Assembly (NCBI RefSeq): GCF_000004195.4 | Contig: NC_030681.2 | Span: forward strand, 26,550,982-26,614,981 | Reading direction: 5' to 3' | Length of the DNA: 64,000 nt | DNA from: Xenopus tropicalis | Lineage: Eukaryota; Chordata; Amphibia; Anura; Pipidae | Shown: positions 34,085 to 58,412 of the stretch, one piece after another | Position numbering within the stretch: position 1 is the stretch's first letter | Layout of the letters: each line of letters opens with the position of its first letter | Program-made: the position numbers and the translations under genes | The notes under the pieces: generated by a model | The model's database searches: none | Told to the model about the DNA's origin: nothing | The model's input: only the letters and a program-made list of their open reading frames with translations

Positions 34085-35920
34085 TTATTGGTGTAGAGCA
34101 ACATAGTTACATAGTTACATAGGGTTGAAAAAAGACCTGTGTCCATCAAGTTCAACCCATCCAAGTAAACCCAGCACACCTAACCCACACCTACCAATCT
34201 ATACACTCACATACATAAACTATAAATACAACCACTAGTACTAACTGTAGATATTAGTATCACAATAGCCTTGGATATTCTGATTGATCAAGAACTCATC
34301 CAGGCCCCTCTTAAAGACATTAACAGAATCTGCCATTACCACATCACTAGGAAGGGCATTCCATAACCTCACTGCCCTCACCGTGAAAAACCACCTACGC
34401 TGCTTCAAATGGAAACTCCTTTCCTCTAATCTAAAGGGGTGACCTCTGGTGCGTTGATTGTTTTTATGGGAAAAAAGAACATCCCCCAACTGCCTATAAT
34501 CCCCTCTAATGTACTTGTACAGAGTAATCATGTCCCCTCGCAAGCGCCTCTTTTCCAGAGAAAACAACCCCAACCTCGACAGTCTCACCTCATAGTTTAA
34601 ATCCTCCATCCCCTTAACCAGTTTAGTTGCACGTCTCTGCACTCTCTCCAGCTCATTAATATCCTTCTTAAGGACTGGAGCCCAAAACTGCACTGCATAC
34701 TCAAGGTGAGGCCTTACCAGGGACCTATAAAGGGGCAAAATTATGTTCTCATCCCTTGAGTCAATGCCCTTTTTTATACAAGACAGCACTTTATTTGCTT
34801 TAGTAGCCACAGAATGACACTGCCTGGAATTAGACAACTTGTTATCAACAAAAACCCCTAGATCCTTCTCCATTAAGGATACCCCCAACACACTACCATT
34901 CAGTAGATAGTTTGCGTTTATATTATTTCTACCAAAGTGCATAACTTTGCACTTATCAACATTGAACCTCATTTTCCAGTTTGCTGCCCAGTTATCTAAT
35001 TTTGTCAAATCGCTCTGCAAAGCGGCAGCATCCTGCATGGAACTTATAGTTTTGCACAATTTAGTGTCATCAGCAAAAATAGAAACAGTACTGTCTATGC
35101 CCACCTCCAGGTCATTAATAAACAAGTTAAACAGCAAAGGCCCAAGGACTGACCCCTGCGGTACTCCACTAACCACACTGGTCCAATTAGAAAATGTTCC
35201 ATTTACAACCACTCTTTGTACTCTATCCTTCAGCCAGTTCTCTATCCAATTACAAATATTATGTTCTAGGCCAATATTCCTTAATTTGATCATTAACCTT
35301 CTGTGAGGTACTGTATCAAACGCTTTAGCAAAGTCCAAGTAGATGACATCAACTGCCATTCCAGCATCAAGGTTCCTACTCACCTCCTCATAAAAGGCAA
35401 CTAAATTAGTCTGGCAAGATCTGTTACGCATAAAACCATGCTGGCACAAACTAATAGTATTGTGAACTGCAATGTATTCAAGTACCCTATCCCTTATTAC
35501 CCCTTCCAAAAGTTTTCCTACTACTGATGTCAGACTAACAGGCCTATAGTTTTCAGGCTGAGAACGGGATCCCTTTTTAAATAATGGCACCACATTAGCA
35601 ATCCGCCAGTCTCTTGGCACCATGCCAAACCTCAATGAATCCTGAAAAATTAAGTGAAGAGGTTTGGCAATCACAGCGCTCAGCTCATTTAATACCCTGG
35701 GATGAATCCCATCCGGCCCTGGACCTTTGTTTACCTTTACATGTTCAAGTCTCTTTTGAATTTCCTCCCGAGTGACCCATGCGTCAGTAGCTAAACATGT
35801 CGGCCCTTGCATCTTTATTAGGCATACTAGGGCTTTCTGCCTCAAATTCGTTCTTTCCATGTTTATTGCTGCTTTATGTCCTACTAACTTGAGAGAAGGG
35901 CAACCCTGGAGAACATATTG
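34085..35920 (-). mobile_element. CR1/L2-type LINE, 5'-truncated, open RT frame
   Basis: A non-LTR retrotransposon in ANKEF1 intron 1, antisense to the gene. Its 3' tail on the minus strand is TCAACCCTATGTAACTATG followed by TAACTATG repeats, which is typical for this group of LINEs in frogs and fishes. The 5' edge is near 35,920, where the sequence passes into a TA-rich run. The first part of ORF2 (endonuclease) is missing. I could not identify a target duplication. Confidence 0.85.
34241..35860 (-). CDS. LINE reverse transcriptase and C-terminal region (partial ORF2)
   Basis: A 539-codon open frame without stops or frameshifts, unusual for a truncated copy. It reads NKGPGPDGIHPRVLNEL (fingers), NYRPVSLTSVVGKLLE, FMRNRSCQTNL, then motif A VIYLDFAKAFDTVPH, motif B SGVPQGSVLGPLLF, catalytic motif C FADDTK, and a C-terminal part ending FKRGLDEFL. 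The catalytic aspartates (YLDF and FADD) are intact. The frame stays open upstream of the ATG at 35,860 as far as the repeat edge, so that Met is probably internal. The polymerase would copy LINE RNA at a nicked target. Without the endonuclease domain this copy is unlikely to move by itself. Confidence 0.88.
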   Translation of the reverse strand: MERTNLRQKALVCLIKMQGPTCLATDAWVTREEIQKRLEHVKVNKGPGPDGIHPRVLNELSAVIAKPLHLIFQDSLRFGMVPRDWRIANVVPLFKKGSRSQPENYRPVSLTSVVGKLLEGVIRDRVLEYIAVHNTISLCQHGFMRNRSCQTNLVAFYEEVSRNLDAGMAVDVIYLDFAKAFDTVPHRRLMIKLRNIGLEHNICNWIENWLKDRVQRVVVNGTFSNWTSVVSGVPQGSVLGPLLFNLFINDLEVGIDSTVSIFADDTKLCKTISSMQDAAALQSDLTKLDNWAANWKMRFNVDKCKVMHFGRNNINANYLLNGSVLGVSLMEKDLGVFVDNKLSNSRQCHSVATKANKVLSCIKKGIDSRDENIILPLYRSLVRPHLEYAVQFWAPVLKKDINELERVQRRATKLVKGMEDLNYEVRLSRLGLFSLEKRRLRGDMITLYKYIRGDYRQLGDVLFSHKNNQRTRGHPFRLEERSFHLKQRRWFFTVRAVRLWNALPSDVVMADSVNVFKRGLDEFLINQNIQGYCDTNIYS

Positions 35921-35953
35921 TAAGATATGTATATATATATAGATATTTGGATG

Positions 35954-36278
35954 TACAGGTATGGGACCTGCTATCCAGAATGTCTAGGACCCGGGTTTTA
36001 CTGAATAAGGGCTCCTTCTGTAATTTGGATCTCCATACTTTAAGTCTACTAAGAAATTATTTAAACATTAATTAAACCCAATATGATTGTTTTGATTTCA
36101 ACAATAATTTATTATATCATGGTTAGAATCAAGTACAAGGTACTGTTTAAGTACAGAGAAAAAATGTGTGTTTAAAATTTTTAATTATTTGGTTAAAATG
36201 GAATTTATTGGAGATGACTTTCCCGTAATTTGGAGCTTTCTGGAAAACGATTTCAGGATAACAGATCCTATACTTGTA
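35954..36278 (-). mobile_element. TACAGGTA-type MITE copy
   Basis: TACAGGTATGGGACCTG at the left, internal ATTATATCATGGTT and GGTACTGTTTAAGTACAG, and GATCCTATACTTGTA at the right. It lies immediately beside the LINE 5' end. Confidence 0.82.
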
Positions 36279-36956
36279 TATGAAGCATGGAGAGAGGCAG
36301 GTTGGACCTGACTAAATAAAGCTAAGTCTCTATTTAATGTTGTATGCTTCGATCAGGTAAATACCGCCTGTCTCCTGAATGACACACAAAGTATCGGGTG
36401 GGGGCGCCTACATGGCCCCTCACTAATACAGTGCTGACTAACACATTCCGTGCTAAATTAGTTACGGAAGCCACAGGACTCTGCGCTCCAAAACGGGGCT
36501 CAGAGGGCTGTGGCTATTGGCAAAATATACCACACACTGCTCAAATTGCCAAAAAATAGCCAATTACATATTTTTTTTGCAATTTGCACACTGAATGGTG
36601 CATTGTAATTGAGCCCTATAATATCCTCAGCTTACTGTAGGGGGTAAAGCCCCAGCCAATTTTCTCTCATAGTGCATATGCTGTAGCTGATTACAACAAG
36701 GGCTCTGAACTGTACAACATAATACAATTACTGATTGCAATATATAAAAAGTGATATATCCCCTTTAAGTGGTGCCAAATAATGAGTGAAAAAGGATGAT
36801 AATTGTTATATAAAATAGCTCTGCTGCTTTGGTGAAAGATTTCTGCAAATAGACAAAAAGTATACACTCTACTTTTGGTGGCACTGCCTCCTAAATAAGC
36901 ACAGATTATAAACACGGCTGTGTGTGCAATGCGGACTGCTTCATTGTATTTACTGA

Positions 36957-48951
<11,995 letters not shown>

Positions 48952-49072
48952 TAATGGAGCAAGGTGCATAGTGGGCATTCCAGCCAATGGAAACGCAGGC
49001 TGCTAACAGATTTCTGCACTGTTCTAAGGGGGGATAGTGCTCACAGTGTTGGCAGCCAGATTTAACCTGGTT

Positions 49073-49078
49073 AATAAA
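49073..49078 (+). terminator. ANKEF1: ANKEF1 poly(A) signal
   Basis: AATAAA lies 122 bases after the stop codon in non-repeat sequence. It is the first such hexamer downstream. Confidence 0.5.
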
Positions 49079-49702
49079 TTCGATATCGGCAATGTTTTGA
49101 AGTATTTTCTATATCAAAAGAAAAGCAACCAGGGTTTAATTAATAGGGCAGCATTAGTGGAAAATATTGCCCCACTCGGATTCCTTCTATGGGGAAGACT
49201 CCTCTGGGTTTTCCAAGGGCCAAAAGACACTCCTCCCAGGTGTCAGTAGGGGTAGCAGAACATACCTGTGGCTCTTTGTCTCAGTTTCACAGAGCTGCAC
49301 CTCCAATTGGCTAGAGCCTATAAATATGTAGTGAGCAAATTATATGTCATACAGAATGTTGTAGGGCCGGATTGAATGAAAAAGAAGATGTCATATAGGG
49401 AAGTATATACAGTATGCAGCCTTTGAGCAGACTTTGTTGCTGGTAATGTGCAGTCCAACAGAGTGATACCACAATCTCCACCACCAGCAACTACACCAGA
49501 GTATATACCACAAAAGGCTTTGCAAAAAGCTTAGTTGAAATGGTATGAATGCATCCCTTTTTATTAGACCAATACTTTACTGGATGGCAGGACATTTCCC
49601 CATGTAAAACTGTGCAGTGAAATTCCTTTCCCTGTTTGTTGATAATGGGGTAGAATGAAATATAGTTGCTCATTGGACTCTTGTTCTATTATGTGGACTT
49701 TG

Positions 49703-49716
49703 CTGCCATCTAGTGG
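49703..49716 (-). promoter_or_regulatory. CTCF core motif match
   Basis: CTGCCATCTAGTGG. Its complement CCACTAGATGGCAG fits all positions of the CTCF core. It lies about 750 bases after the ANKEF1 stop codon, in convergent orientation to the site at 48,088. Confidence 0.5.
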
Positions 49717-50109
49717 GGGAAAATAGACTGACACCCTTGCCATACACAATTCTCTTGGCAGAGGGGGCTATCTTTATTGTCTTATATTCCTTATAATCTA
49801 GATAAGCAGTTAGTTTCCCATCGTTCTGAGGAATCATAGCTTGTAAGGAGTTTCAGGTTTATTTGCAGAAAAGTTTAAACATGTGACCTAAAAAATCTTG
49901 AGAATCATAATCATGACTTTGCATAATAAGGTAGTTAGCTCTTACCACGGGAGCTGGTGCTACCCTCCCACATCTTACTGTGTCTGCAGTCTGTATTTTG
50001 ATGGTACCAGTGCGCAGGGATATGCTGGTTGTGTTGGAGCACAACTCCCAGAATGCTTTAAGCCTTGATTATATGTTGCAATCCTGCATCATCTGGGGAC
50101 CCAAGGATA

Positions 50110-50395
50110 AAGTTCACCTTTAATTTTTAGTATGTTATAGAATATCCTTTTCCTTTACAATTCGTCTTTATTATTATTTTTTAGCAGTTTTCAATTGTTT
50201 GCCTTCCTCTTTACTGCTTTCAGATCACTGACACCAGCAGTCAAAAATCTATTGCTCTGTGAGGCTACAATTTTATTGATACTGATACTTTTTGTTACTT
50301 ATCTTTGTTATGCAGTCTCTTTCCTTTTCATATTCAAGCCTCTCTTCCAAACCACTGCCTAGTTGCTAGAGGAACTCAGACCTGGAGAGCTGCTG
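50110..50395 (+). repeat. Dispersed frog repeat, second copy
   Basis: Same ordered blocks as 24,570-24,860 (ATTGCTCTGTGAGGCTACAA, CAAACCACTGCCTAGTTGCT). Confidence 0.6.
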
Positions 50396-50452
50396 CACAA
50401 AAAGCTAAATAAATATTATATATAATATATATAAAACATATAAAATTAAAAA

Positions 50453-50455
<3 letters not shown>

Positions 50456-50487
<32 letters not shown>
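50456..50487. repeat. (TA)n microsatellite
   Basis: About sixteen TA dinucleotides in an AT-rich setting. Confidence 0.95.
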
Positions 50488-50488
<1 letters not shown>

Positions 50489-51284
50489 TAAAGTATTAAT
50501 TGCAGATTGTCTCAGAATCTCATACTAAAAGTTAAATTAAAGGTAAACAACCCCTTTAGCAGGAAACCGGAGGCTAAAATGTTGGTGGTGCAAGGGATTT
50601 GGAACACAACCACAATTGTGGGACCTGGGAAATGGAATCCATGCGAACAAGCCTCCCCAATGTATTGTAAAAGGACTCAAGGTGCAAAGGGACAAAATGT
50701 AATGTGGGTAATCCCAAATGTATATCCAAGCCCAGAGCGGAATGAAGCCCTGGTATCAGTGGTAATAGATCAGCAAATGACAGATCCAAATGTATGAGTG
50801 GTGAACCTTTCCCAGGAAAGATTAACTGCCAGTCAGGTGTAAGGAGATAGTTAAATGGAGATATTTAGTGTTTTGGGGACTATCACTTTACCTGTACATT
50901 ATGCATGTGACTCATCAGGTGCAGGCTCTGGTGTTGTAGAACTATATATCTCCAGTAGAGACCAGTGGATCTTAAACTGTAACTTCTTAATTGGCAGGTT
51001 CTTGCCCATAGTCTTCAAGAACTAGGCATGAGTGACAGGATACAATTGCTTTACATATACTCACAATATGCTCAGCAGAAAGGAATTACCCAGCAACTGC
51101 ACATTGAATGGAGAGAAAGTGTCACCCCAAGGCCTCTTGAGTGGAACCTACGGGACAGTTCTACCCCTAGGCCTATACACTTGGACCCCTACTCTTGGGC
51201 AGTGCACACAGGACTCTAGTCCATATAAATCTACTCGGTGGAGCTCAGGCTACTCACTAGCTATTCTACTCCTATCTGTAACAC
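50488..51284. other. Intergenic, nothing recognised
   Basis: No exon or RNA gene seen downstream of ANKEF1 in this stretch. Confidence 0.35.
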
Positions 51285-51688
51285 CTAGGGGGAGATTTAC
51301 TAATCCACGAACGGTCCGAAGTCCAAATGCGGTTTTTCGTAATGATCGGTATTTTTGTGACTTTTTCGTCGCTGTCGCGACTTTTTCGTATATTCTGCGA
51401 TTTTTTTGTCGCCGTCGCGACTTTTCTGTATATTTTCTGTGACTTTTTCATCGCCGTCACGAAAAAATCGTATTGGTTTTTCCACCGTTTACTATCGCTC
51501 AATACGAAAAAATCGTGATGGCGACAAAATAGTCGCGCAAAATACGATAAAGTCGCGACAGCAACGAAAAAGCCGCGACAAATACGAAAAATTGCGACAG
51601 CGACGAAAAAGTCGCAAAATATTCGTTTCCAATACGATTTTTTCCCTTTCGGGATTCGGATTCATGGATTAGTAAATGTCCCCCCTAG
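51285..51688 (+). mobile_element. MITE with GGGGGAGATTTACTAATCC ends
   Basis: CTAGGGGGAGATTTACTAAT at the left and ATTAGTAAATGTCCCCCCTA at the right are inverted, with CTA at both borders. The interior is packed with GACTTTTTCGTCGC-type subrepeats and complements. Related to 29,713. The ORFs rich in K/S/R or F are artefacts. Confidence 0.8.
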
Positions 51689-52763
51689 TGTGATCTATGG
51701 CAGAGAGTGTCCTATCCTGGGTTTTCCTTTCATGCCTAATGCCCTATCTGTTCTACCACTTAGCTGTCCTACCACTAGGGCTTTATCAGCCCCCTACACA
51801 GGTTTCTGCCCTGGAGAATCAGGATACAATAATGGAGGCAGAAGATGCTTTGGAATTTCTGTATAATGCTGATGGCCTAATTGAGAATAGTAAATTTACA
51901 TCACTTCATAATCATTCTAAACAATATCTTCAACTATCTGAGATATGAGTGGTCTATGGCTCTGTCAGACTGGTGGCCAAGGCCAAGAACACCAGATTCA
52001 CTCAATGGGGTTCAGACAATTTGTGAGCAGCACTTAGGGGAGCCCTACATGAGCTAAAGGTAATCCTGCCCTCGCTATTAAACCCTCCGACAAGGGCAGG
52101 AATACTGTAATCCTACACAGAATATTACGCAAGATAATCTGAATATATATCCTGGATAACTGCCTATTATATGTATGAAACATAACTTTTATTCATTTTG
52201 TGATAAAAATAACCAGCCAACCAGGTGGTGCGGTCCTATCCCACTTTTGGTGCCCTTGGGGGTACTGTAATTTATATGGAGGGACTTATTTACTATATTA
52301 CCCCAGTGTGCAATACTGGGTGTCACGTTTCCCATCCAGTTCATAACTACTATATACAGTATATTTTTTTGTATAATACGAAAGAACTCGTGCTAGAGAC
52401 CTAGTTTTATTCAGTGGGAACAAATCTTCCACCAAGCCCAGAAGATTATACATAAGCCAATAACATTAACTCTTCTATTGTGATGCAGCTAAAGCCATAT
52501 TGTTACATACATCTATAGCAATAACTGTTACATAGTTATGTGAGCAATGGCTGCTACTGGGGTATCCCTCACTAGGAGTGGCCAGGCCTCTGTGTAGGCC
52601 CCAGCATCTCATAACAGCATCCATGGAGTGACTGTCCTAGACTCCTCCCCAAGCGCCAGCCCAAGGACCTCGCTCCCAGGCCCACACATATGGGGAGATC
52701 TAATCTTTATACTGGGGTCAGGCTCTACCTACCTAAAGCTATGGAAAGGCAACCCCTTTGTTA
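51689..52763. other. Intergenic, nothing recognised
   Basis: No exon or RNA gene seen. Confidence 0.35.
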
Positions 52764-53648
52764 TACAGGTATTGGACCTATTATGCAGAATGCTTGGGAC
52801 CTGGGGTTTTCCAGATAGGGTTTTTTTTCTGTAATTTGGATCTCCATACCTTAATTCTACTAAAAATGTATTTAAACATGAAATAAACCCAATAGGATTG
52901 TTTTGCCCCCCACCAAGTATTAATTAAATCTTAGTTGGGATCAAGTACAGGTACTGTTTTATTATTACAGAGAAAAGGGAATCATTTAACCATGAAATAA
53001 ACCCAATAGGGCTGTTCTGCCCCCAATAAGGGGTAATTATATCTTAGTTGGGATCAAGTACAGGTACTGTTTTATTATTACAGAGAAAAGGGAATCATTT
53101 AACCATTAAATAAACCCAATAGGGCTGTTCTGCCCCCAATAAGGGGTAATTATATCTTAGTTGGGATCAAGTACAGGTACTGTTTTATTATTACAGAGAA
53201 AAGGGAATCATTTAACCATGAAATAAACCCAATAGGGCTGTTCTGCCCCAATAAGGGGTAATTATATCTTAGTTGGGATCAAGTACAGGTACTGTTTTAT
53301 TATTACAGAGAAAAGGGAATCATTTAACCATTAAATAAACCCAATAGGGCTGTTCTGCCCCCAATAAGGGGTAATTATATCTTAGTTGGGATCAAGTACA
53401 GGTACTGTTTTATTATTACAGAGAAAAGGGAATCATTTAACCATTAAATAAACCCAATAGGGCTGTTCTGCCCCCAATAAGGGGTAATTATATCTTAGTT
53501 GGGATCAAGTACAGGTACTGTTTTATTATTACTGAGAAAAACAAAATTAGAATTATTTCCTTAAAATAGAGTCTATGGTAGATGGCCTTTCCGTAATTCC
53601 TGAGCTTTCTGGATAATAAGTTTCTGGATAATGGATCCCATACCTGTG
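52764..53648 (-). mobile_element. TACAGGTA-type MITE with an internal minisatellite
   Basis: TACAGGTATTGGACC at the left, GGATCCCATACCTG at the right, with an expanded middle. Same orientation as the intron 9 copy. Confidence 0.88.
52897..53530 (-). repeat. 113-bp minisatellite, about six units
   Basis: CTGTTCTGCC starts at 53,012, 53,125, 53,238, 53,350 and 53,463, with spacings of 113, 113, 112 and 113, plus a diverged leading unit. The units are nearly identical to those at 46,085 and 43,262. Confidence 0.93.
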
Positions 53649-54243
53649 TATACATATATACATACATTATTGCCTCAAGTGCATGCTGTGAATAATATTT
53701 TATTACTTGATGGTGGGCAAATGTGAATGTTTGCGTGAGTTATAGTTCTGCAGTGACCTCTGCCATTATTTTTGGATCAATTTTCTGGCATTAATATAAG
53801 GACTGTGGGTTTGGGGTTCTCAGGTCGTAAATCACGATTCAAGCTAACCACGTTTTTCTTGGTAACAGCAATCTCCCCTTTAGGGACCAGTCAGTAACTG
53901 CGCATCTGAATTTCCGTATCACCTACGTGAGCCTTGTGCCTGCCACACGTTTGTATGGGGACATTAGGGTACTGATTCATATTTATGGATTAGTCAATTA
54001 GCCGTAGGCTAATACAGATTGCAGTTGCTTCTTTCTATACACAGATGGTCTGAGTGCTGGGTACTGGGTATATCTTTCTTTATTGGTTGGGTATAATTTG
54101 AGTTAACACAGGAGCACTGTCACTCTCATTTCATTATGGCTAAATATGGCTTCCAACCCCCCACACAACACACAAACCCCTATTATACCAGTCATTGTAA
54201 TTTTTTTCATTCAAAAAGTATAAATAAATGCAATTTTTATGTG

Positions 54244-54440
54244 CTGAAATCCAGCAGCAAAACAGTTCTCTTTCTGCCTCATTTGAAATCCCAGCAGGGG
54301 CGGAGGGACTAAAATATTGATGTTACAAATTGTAACAACTTCTCCACAGCTTACAGACAGTATGCAGGAACTACATAACCCACAATGCATTGCACTGGGA
54401 TGTTCCTTTCCTTAGTGACATCACGTGTGCAGAGAATTGT
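54244..54440 (-). repeat. Dispersed repeat, copy 2 of an inverted pair
   Basis: Reverse complement of 47,471-47,665 (CTGAAATCCAGCAGCAAAAC, GATGTTACAAATTGTAAC, GACATCACGTGTGCAGAG). Confidence 0.75.
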
Positions 54441-54650
54441 CTCAGGTAAATGTCCTGCAAGAGATCACAAACAAACACAAGAGATCACAAACAGCTTATT
54501 AGTGGGAGCTCATTGTCAAGGCTGACTTCTTCCCCCCTGAAACACTGAGCATGTTCTTGCCCAATAAAAAGGGTAACTAAGCCCTTTACTCTGTGCTGAC
54601 TTCTCTGTAGGCTTTGGGACATCAGTTGAAGCTACAGTCCAGAGCTAGGT

Positions 54651-54665
54651 GGGGGGGGGGGGGGG
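54651..54665 (+). repeat. Homopolymer G15
   Basis: Fifteen consecutive G, within AGGTG...TCAGG. Confidence 0.95.
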
Positions 54666-55607
54666 TCAGGAGATTAGAATCAGTTGAGTGCTAGGAGCAC
54701 CATGCCCCCAACCTGCTGCAATAAATCTGTCCTTTTTCATACACAGGCCAGTAATATGGAACCTGCACTTCCTTATTATACCCACCTTCCTAAAATGGGG
54801 CCCCTTCCACCCAGTAGCCGTACAGATCGAACCGATGGGACAACAATAACCACAATAATATGAATCACAGTAAACAAAGTGACAACCTTCCCCATATACA
54901 CTAGAGTATATATATAAAACCAATAGTGTTTTTCTCATTTTCTCATACGCAATTTCCAGTGTGCACAGACCTTATTACTACAAAGGCATTTTCTCCTTGT
55001 AATTTTATAGGTTGGCCACAAGGTGTCAGACTGGTGCAAATACAGAGCCAGCAGCAGCAGTAGTGATAGACAACACATTAATGGGCTTATTTATCAGTTC
55101 TCGTGTTTTAGAATTTGAGTTAATTTTTCTAAATCGAATAAACTCGCATATCGAATGCTTGCTTCTTCGAATAAAAACTCAAATACCTCGAATTTTTTGA
55201 GTTTACAAACTTGAAAAATTCAAGTTTGAAAATATGGCTTGACTTTGCCTACGACAACTCCCATTGACTTCTATAGCAACTCCCAAGCTTTTAGATGGTT
55301 TTAGATGGTTTTAGATGAGTTTACATTCAATTTTTCGGGGTTCTTCCACTTAATAAATACCAGACATTCAAGGTTTTGAAACATAATTCGAATTCGAGTT
55401 TTTTAAAAAAAAAGTTGCAATTGAACAGCAATTCCCAGGGTCCCCCAACAGCAATCTGGTAGCTTGTTTAATTGATATCTAAAGGCCTGATACAGCTCTT
55501 TTGGGCAGGGCCCTCTTTACCACTTGTATTGGTAGTTGTTTTGTATATTTTCTTAAATGTTTCATACTGTACATATACCCTTGTATTTTGCTGTTTCATA
55601 AATACAG

Positions 55608-55747
<140 letters not shown>

Positions 55748-56244
55748 TACTACTACTAATAATAATGATAACAATAAAAATAATAAAGCCTTCCCCAGCA
55801 CTTGGGACCCTTTCACTCATCCTCTTACATAAACATCTTTCTCTCTGTACGGCCATGTGGCCACAAAAGAGCCTCCAAGGCTACCACCTCAGGCAGATGA
55901 GGCAGATACATTGGGTGCCAGTGGGGGCGCACTGAAAGGGAAGAGACAGAAGGAAGGGGCAAGCATAGAAGGACCAAGGAGATGTTTTGAGTCGGACACT
56001 GAGTCATACAATATTGCCATGGGCAGCAATACTTTGTGGTCTGGCTCATTTATTTTCCCTGCAAATGCTTTGAATTGCCACTCTTTCCCTAAATAACCTG
56101 ACCCTACACTCTGTATCTATCATTTTATTCCCATTACCCTCTTAATAGGGTTACCCATTCTGTCACTACTGTTTGTTAATAAATCATTCATGTTGCATTT
56201 TTGGCTTTGAGCATTAACTTCCTTAATTAGTGCCTATATACTAA

Positions 56245-56564
56245 TACAAGTATGCGATCTATTATCCATAATGCTTTGGACCTGGGGTTTCCAGATAAGG
56301 GGTCTAATTTAGATCTCCAGACCTTAAGTCTGCTAAAAATTATTTAAGCATTAAATAAACCCAATAGGATAGTTTTGTCCCCAGTATGAATTCATGCAGC
56401 GTAGTTACCATCATGTACAATGTATTGTTTTATTATTACAGAGAAAAATAAGATAATTTATAAAAATCAGAATTATCTGCTTAAAATGGACCCTATAGAT
56501 GTCCTTCCTGTAATTTGGAGCTTTCTGGGTAATAGGTTTCCAGATAAGGCATCCCTTATCTGTA
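56245..56564 (-). mobile_element. TACAGGTA-type MITE, diverged copy
   Basis: TACAAGTATGCGATCTATTA at the left and GCATCCCTTATCTGTA at the right, with the usual interior. Confidence 0.7.
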
Positions 56565-56912
56565 ATATATATATATATTTGCAGAAAATCAAAGTATAAT
56601 AGACAAATACATTAATTGCACTTGATAAGTAAATAAAATCATTCCAGTTCAGGCTGGCCTCTGTGTATGTATGGGCTATATAATATAAAGCAGAAATGTA
56701 ATTAGTACCTTATTAAATAATTAACAGTATTGCATTATTAAACAACTTATATTATCAAAATACATTATTAAAAATCGTCCCCTTCCATTTGAAAAGGCAC
56801 TATGTATTATTGAAAGGACTGAGATTGCGGTGTGAGAGAGGCATTTCAGAGCTCAGCCCCGGCTGCTCGTAGCCCCATAATACAGGGCGGCCCACAATGC
56901 TGCGGCTTTATA

Positions 56913-56958
56913 AATAATTGATCAGGATAAAGATCAATAATTCTTTGTGGCCACAAAG
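56913..56958. promoter_or_regulatory. Stacked palindromes, possible regulatory element
   Basis: AATAATTGATC (56,913-56,923) is inverted with one mismatch as GATCAATAATT (56,932-56,942). The perfect 16-bp palindrome CTTTGTGGCCACAAAG (56,943-56,958) directly abuts it. The palindrome halves resemble SOX/TCF-type CAAAG boxes. The surroundings (56,820-57,020) do not look like the repeat families in this window. Confidence 0.3.
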
Positions 56959-57380
56959 ATAACTGTTACGAGTCCTGTCAGGGTTTATTGGTCACTTCAA
57001 CCAATAGCCAGACTCATAAGGTGCACGTTACCGGCAAGAGGAGATTTTGTGTGATTTCTTATCCGATTTCGCTCCTGTCATAGGGAAAACAAATAGTGCA
57101 GTGCAGGTTTTATTGGAAATATTCTGCCCCTGGGAGATTTTTATGATGGAGAACAGGGCTAAATCTGGTGCCAAGCCATTGTTATAATGGCAAAGGTTTA
57201 GTTTTGCCATTTTAACCCACAATTTTGTGGGTTAAATTCTGAATGAATGAAACACAAGGTATCTGCATATTTAAGGGGGTATGCTTTATCTCTATCTATG
57301 GGAAAATGAACATGAATCAAGTATGACCCCAAAAATTGCTGGTGAATAATTGCTATTGAAAGATTAGTAACACCTAAAAA

Positions 57381-57519
57381 CAAGGTCTGACTGGGCCAGT
57401 GGGATGCCGGGAAAAAACCTAATGGGACTCACCAACCCAGACCTGGCAAAGGCAGTGTGTGGGGGGGGGGGGCTGGTGTAGCATCCCTGGTGGGCCTCAT
57501 ACACCCCAGTCCAACCCTA
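57381..57519 (+). mobile_element. hAT MITE with perfect 8-bp TSD
   Basis: CAAGGTCTGACTGGGCC at the left and CCCCAGTCCAACCCTA at the right, flanked by CCTAAAAA at 57,373-57,380 and 57,520-57,527. A G12 run lies inside. Confidence 0.88.
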
Positions 57520-57855
57520 CCTAAAAATAAAAATGTTTCCTTTGCATGTAACTATAATATATTGTTACCCTTCCCTGATACTCACTAGGGGTTATTTACA
57601 TTTCCCCAGGGGGCAGTAAAGGGCAGGGACACGTTGCAGCCTGTGGGTGGGTAGGGGATGGGAGGGGGATGACTAAAGGGCTGCCTAATGCAGGCACTCT
57701 AATCAAGGGGACCCTTACTGTGTTAGGTTAAAATTTTTTTTATAATATAATATATTATAATTTATAATAATAGTTAATACGAATAAGCTGCTGTGTACCA
57801 TTGGGGCAGCAAAAAAAGGCAATTTTTTTCCTAATCTGTGGCACTAGTATAAAAG

Positions 57856-58412
57856 TACAGGTATGGGATCCCTTATCCAGAAACCCGTTATCCAGAAAGC
57901 TCCGAATTACGGAATGCCCGTCTCCCATAGACTCCATTTTAATCAAATAAATCAGAATTTTAAAACTGATTTGCTTTTTCTCTGTAGTAATATAACAGTA
58001 CCTGTACTTGATCCCAACTAAGATATAATTACCCCTTATTGGGGGCAGAACAGTCCTATTGGGTTTATTTCATGGTTAAATGATTCCCTTTTCTCTGTAA
58101 TAATAAAACAGTACCTGTACTTGATCCCAACTAAGATATAATTACCCCTTATTGGGGGCAGAACAATCCTATTGGGTTTATTTAATGATTAAATGATTCC
58201 CTTTTCTCTGTAATAATAAAACAGTACCTGTACTTGATCCCAGCTAAGATATAAACAATCCTTATTGGGGGCAGAACAGTCCCATAGGGTTTAATTAATG
58301 TTTTATTAATTCTTTAGTAGACTTAAGGTATGGAGATCCAAATTACAGAAAGACCCCTTATCCGGAAAACCCTTAGTCCCGAGCATTCTGGATAACGGGT
58401 CCTATACCTGTA
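57856..58412 (+). mobile_element. TACAGGTA-type MITE with a short internal array
   Basis: TACAGGTATGGGATCCC to GGGTCCTATACCTGTA, with about three internal 113-bp units (GGGGGCAGAACAGTCC and variants). Confidence 0.9.

Noticed and set aside
34947..35306. 119-codon plus-strand ORF
   Set aside because: Antisense shadow of the LINE reverse transcriptase.
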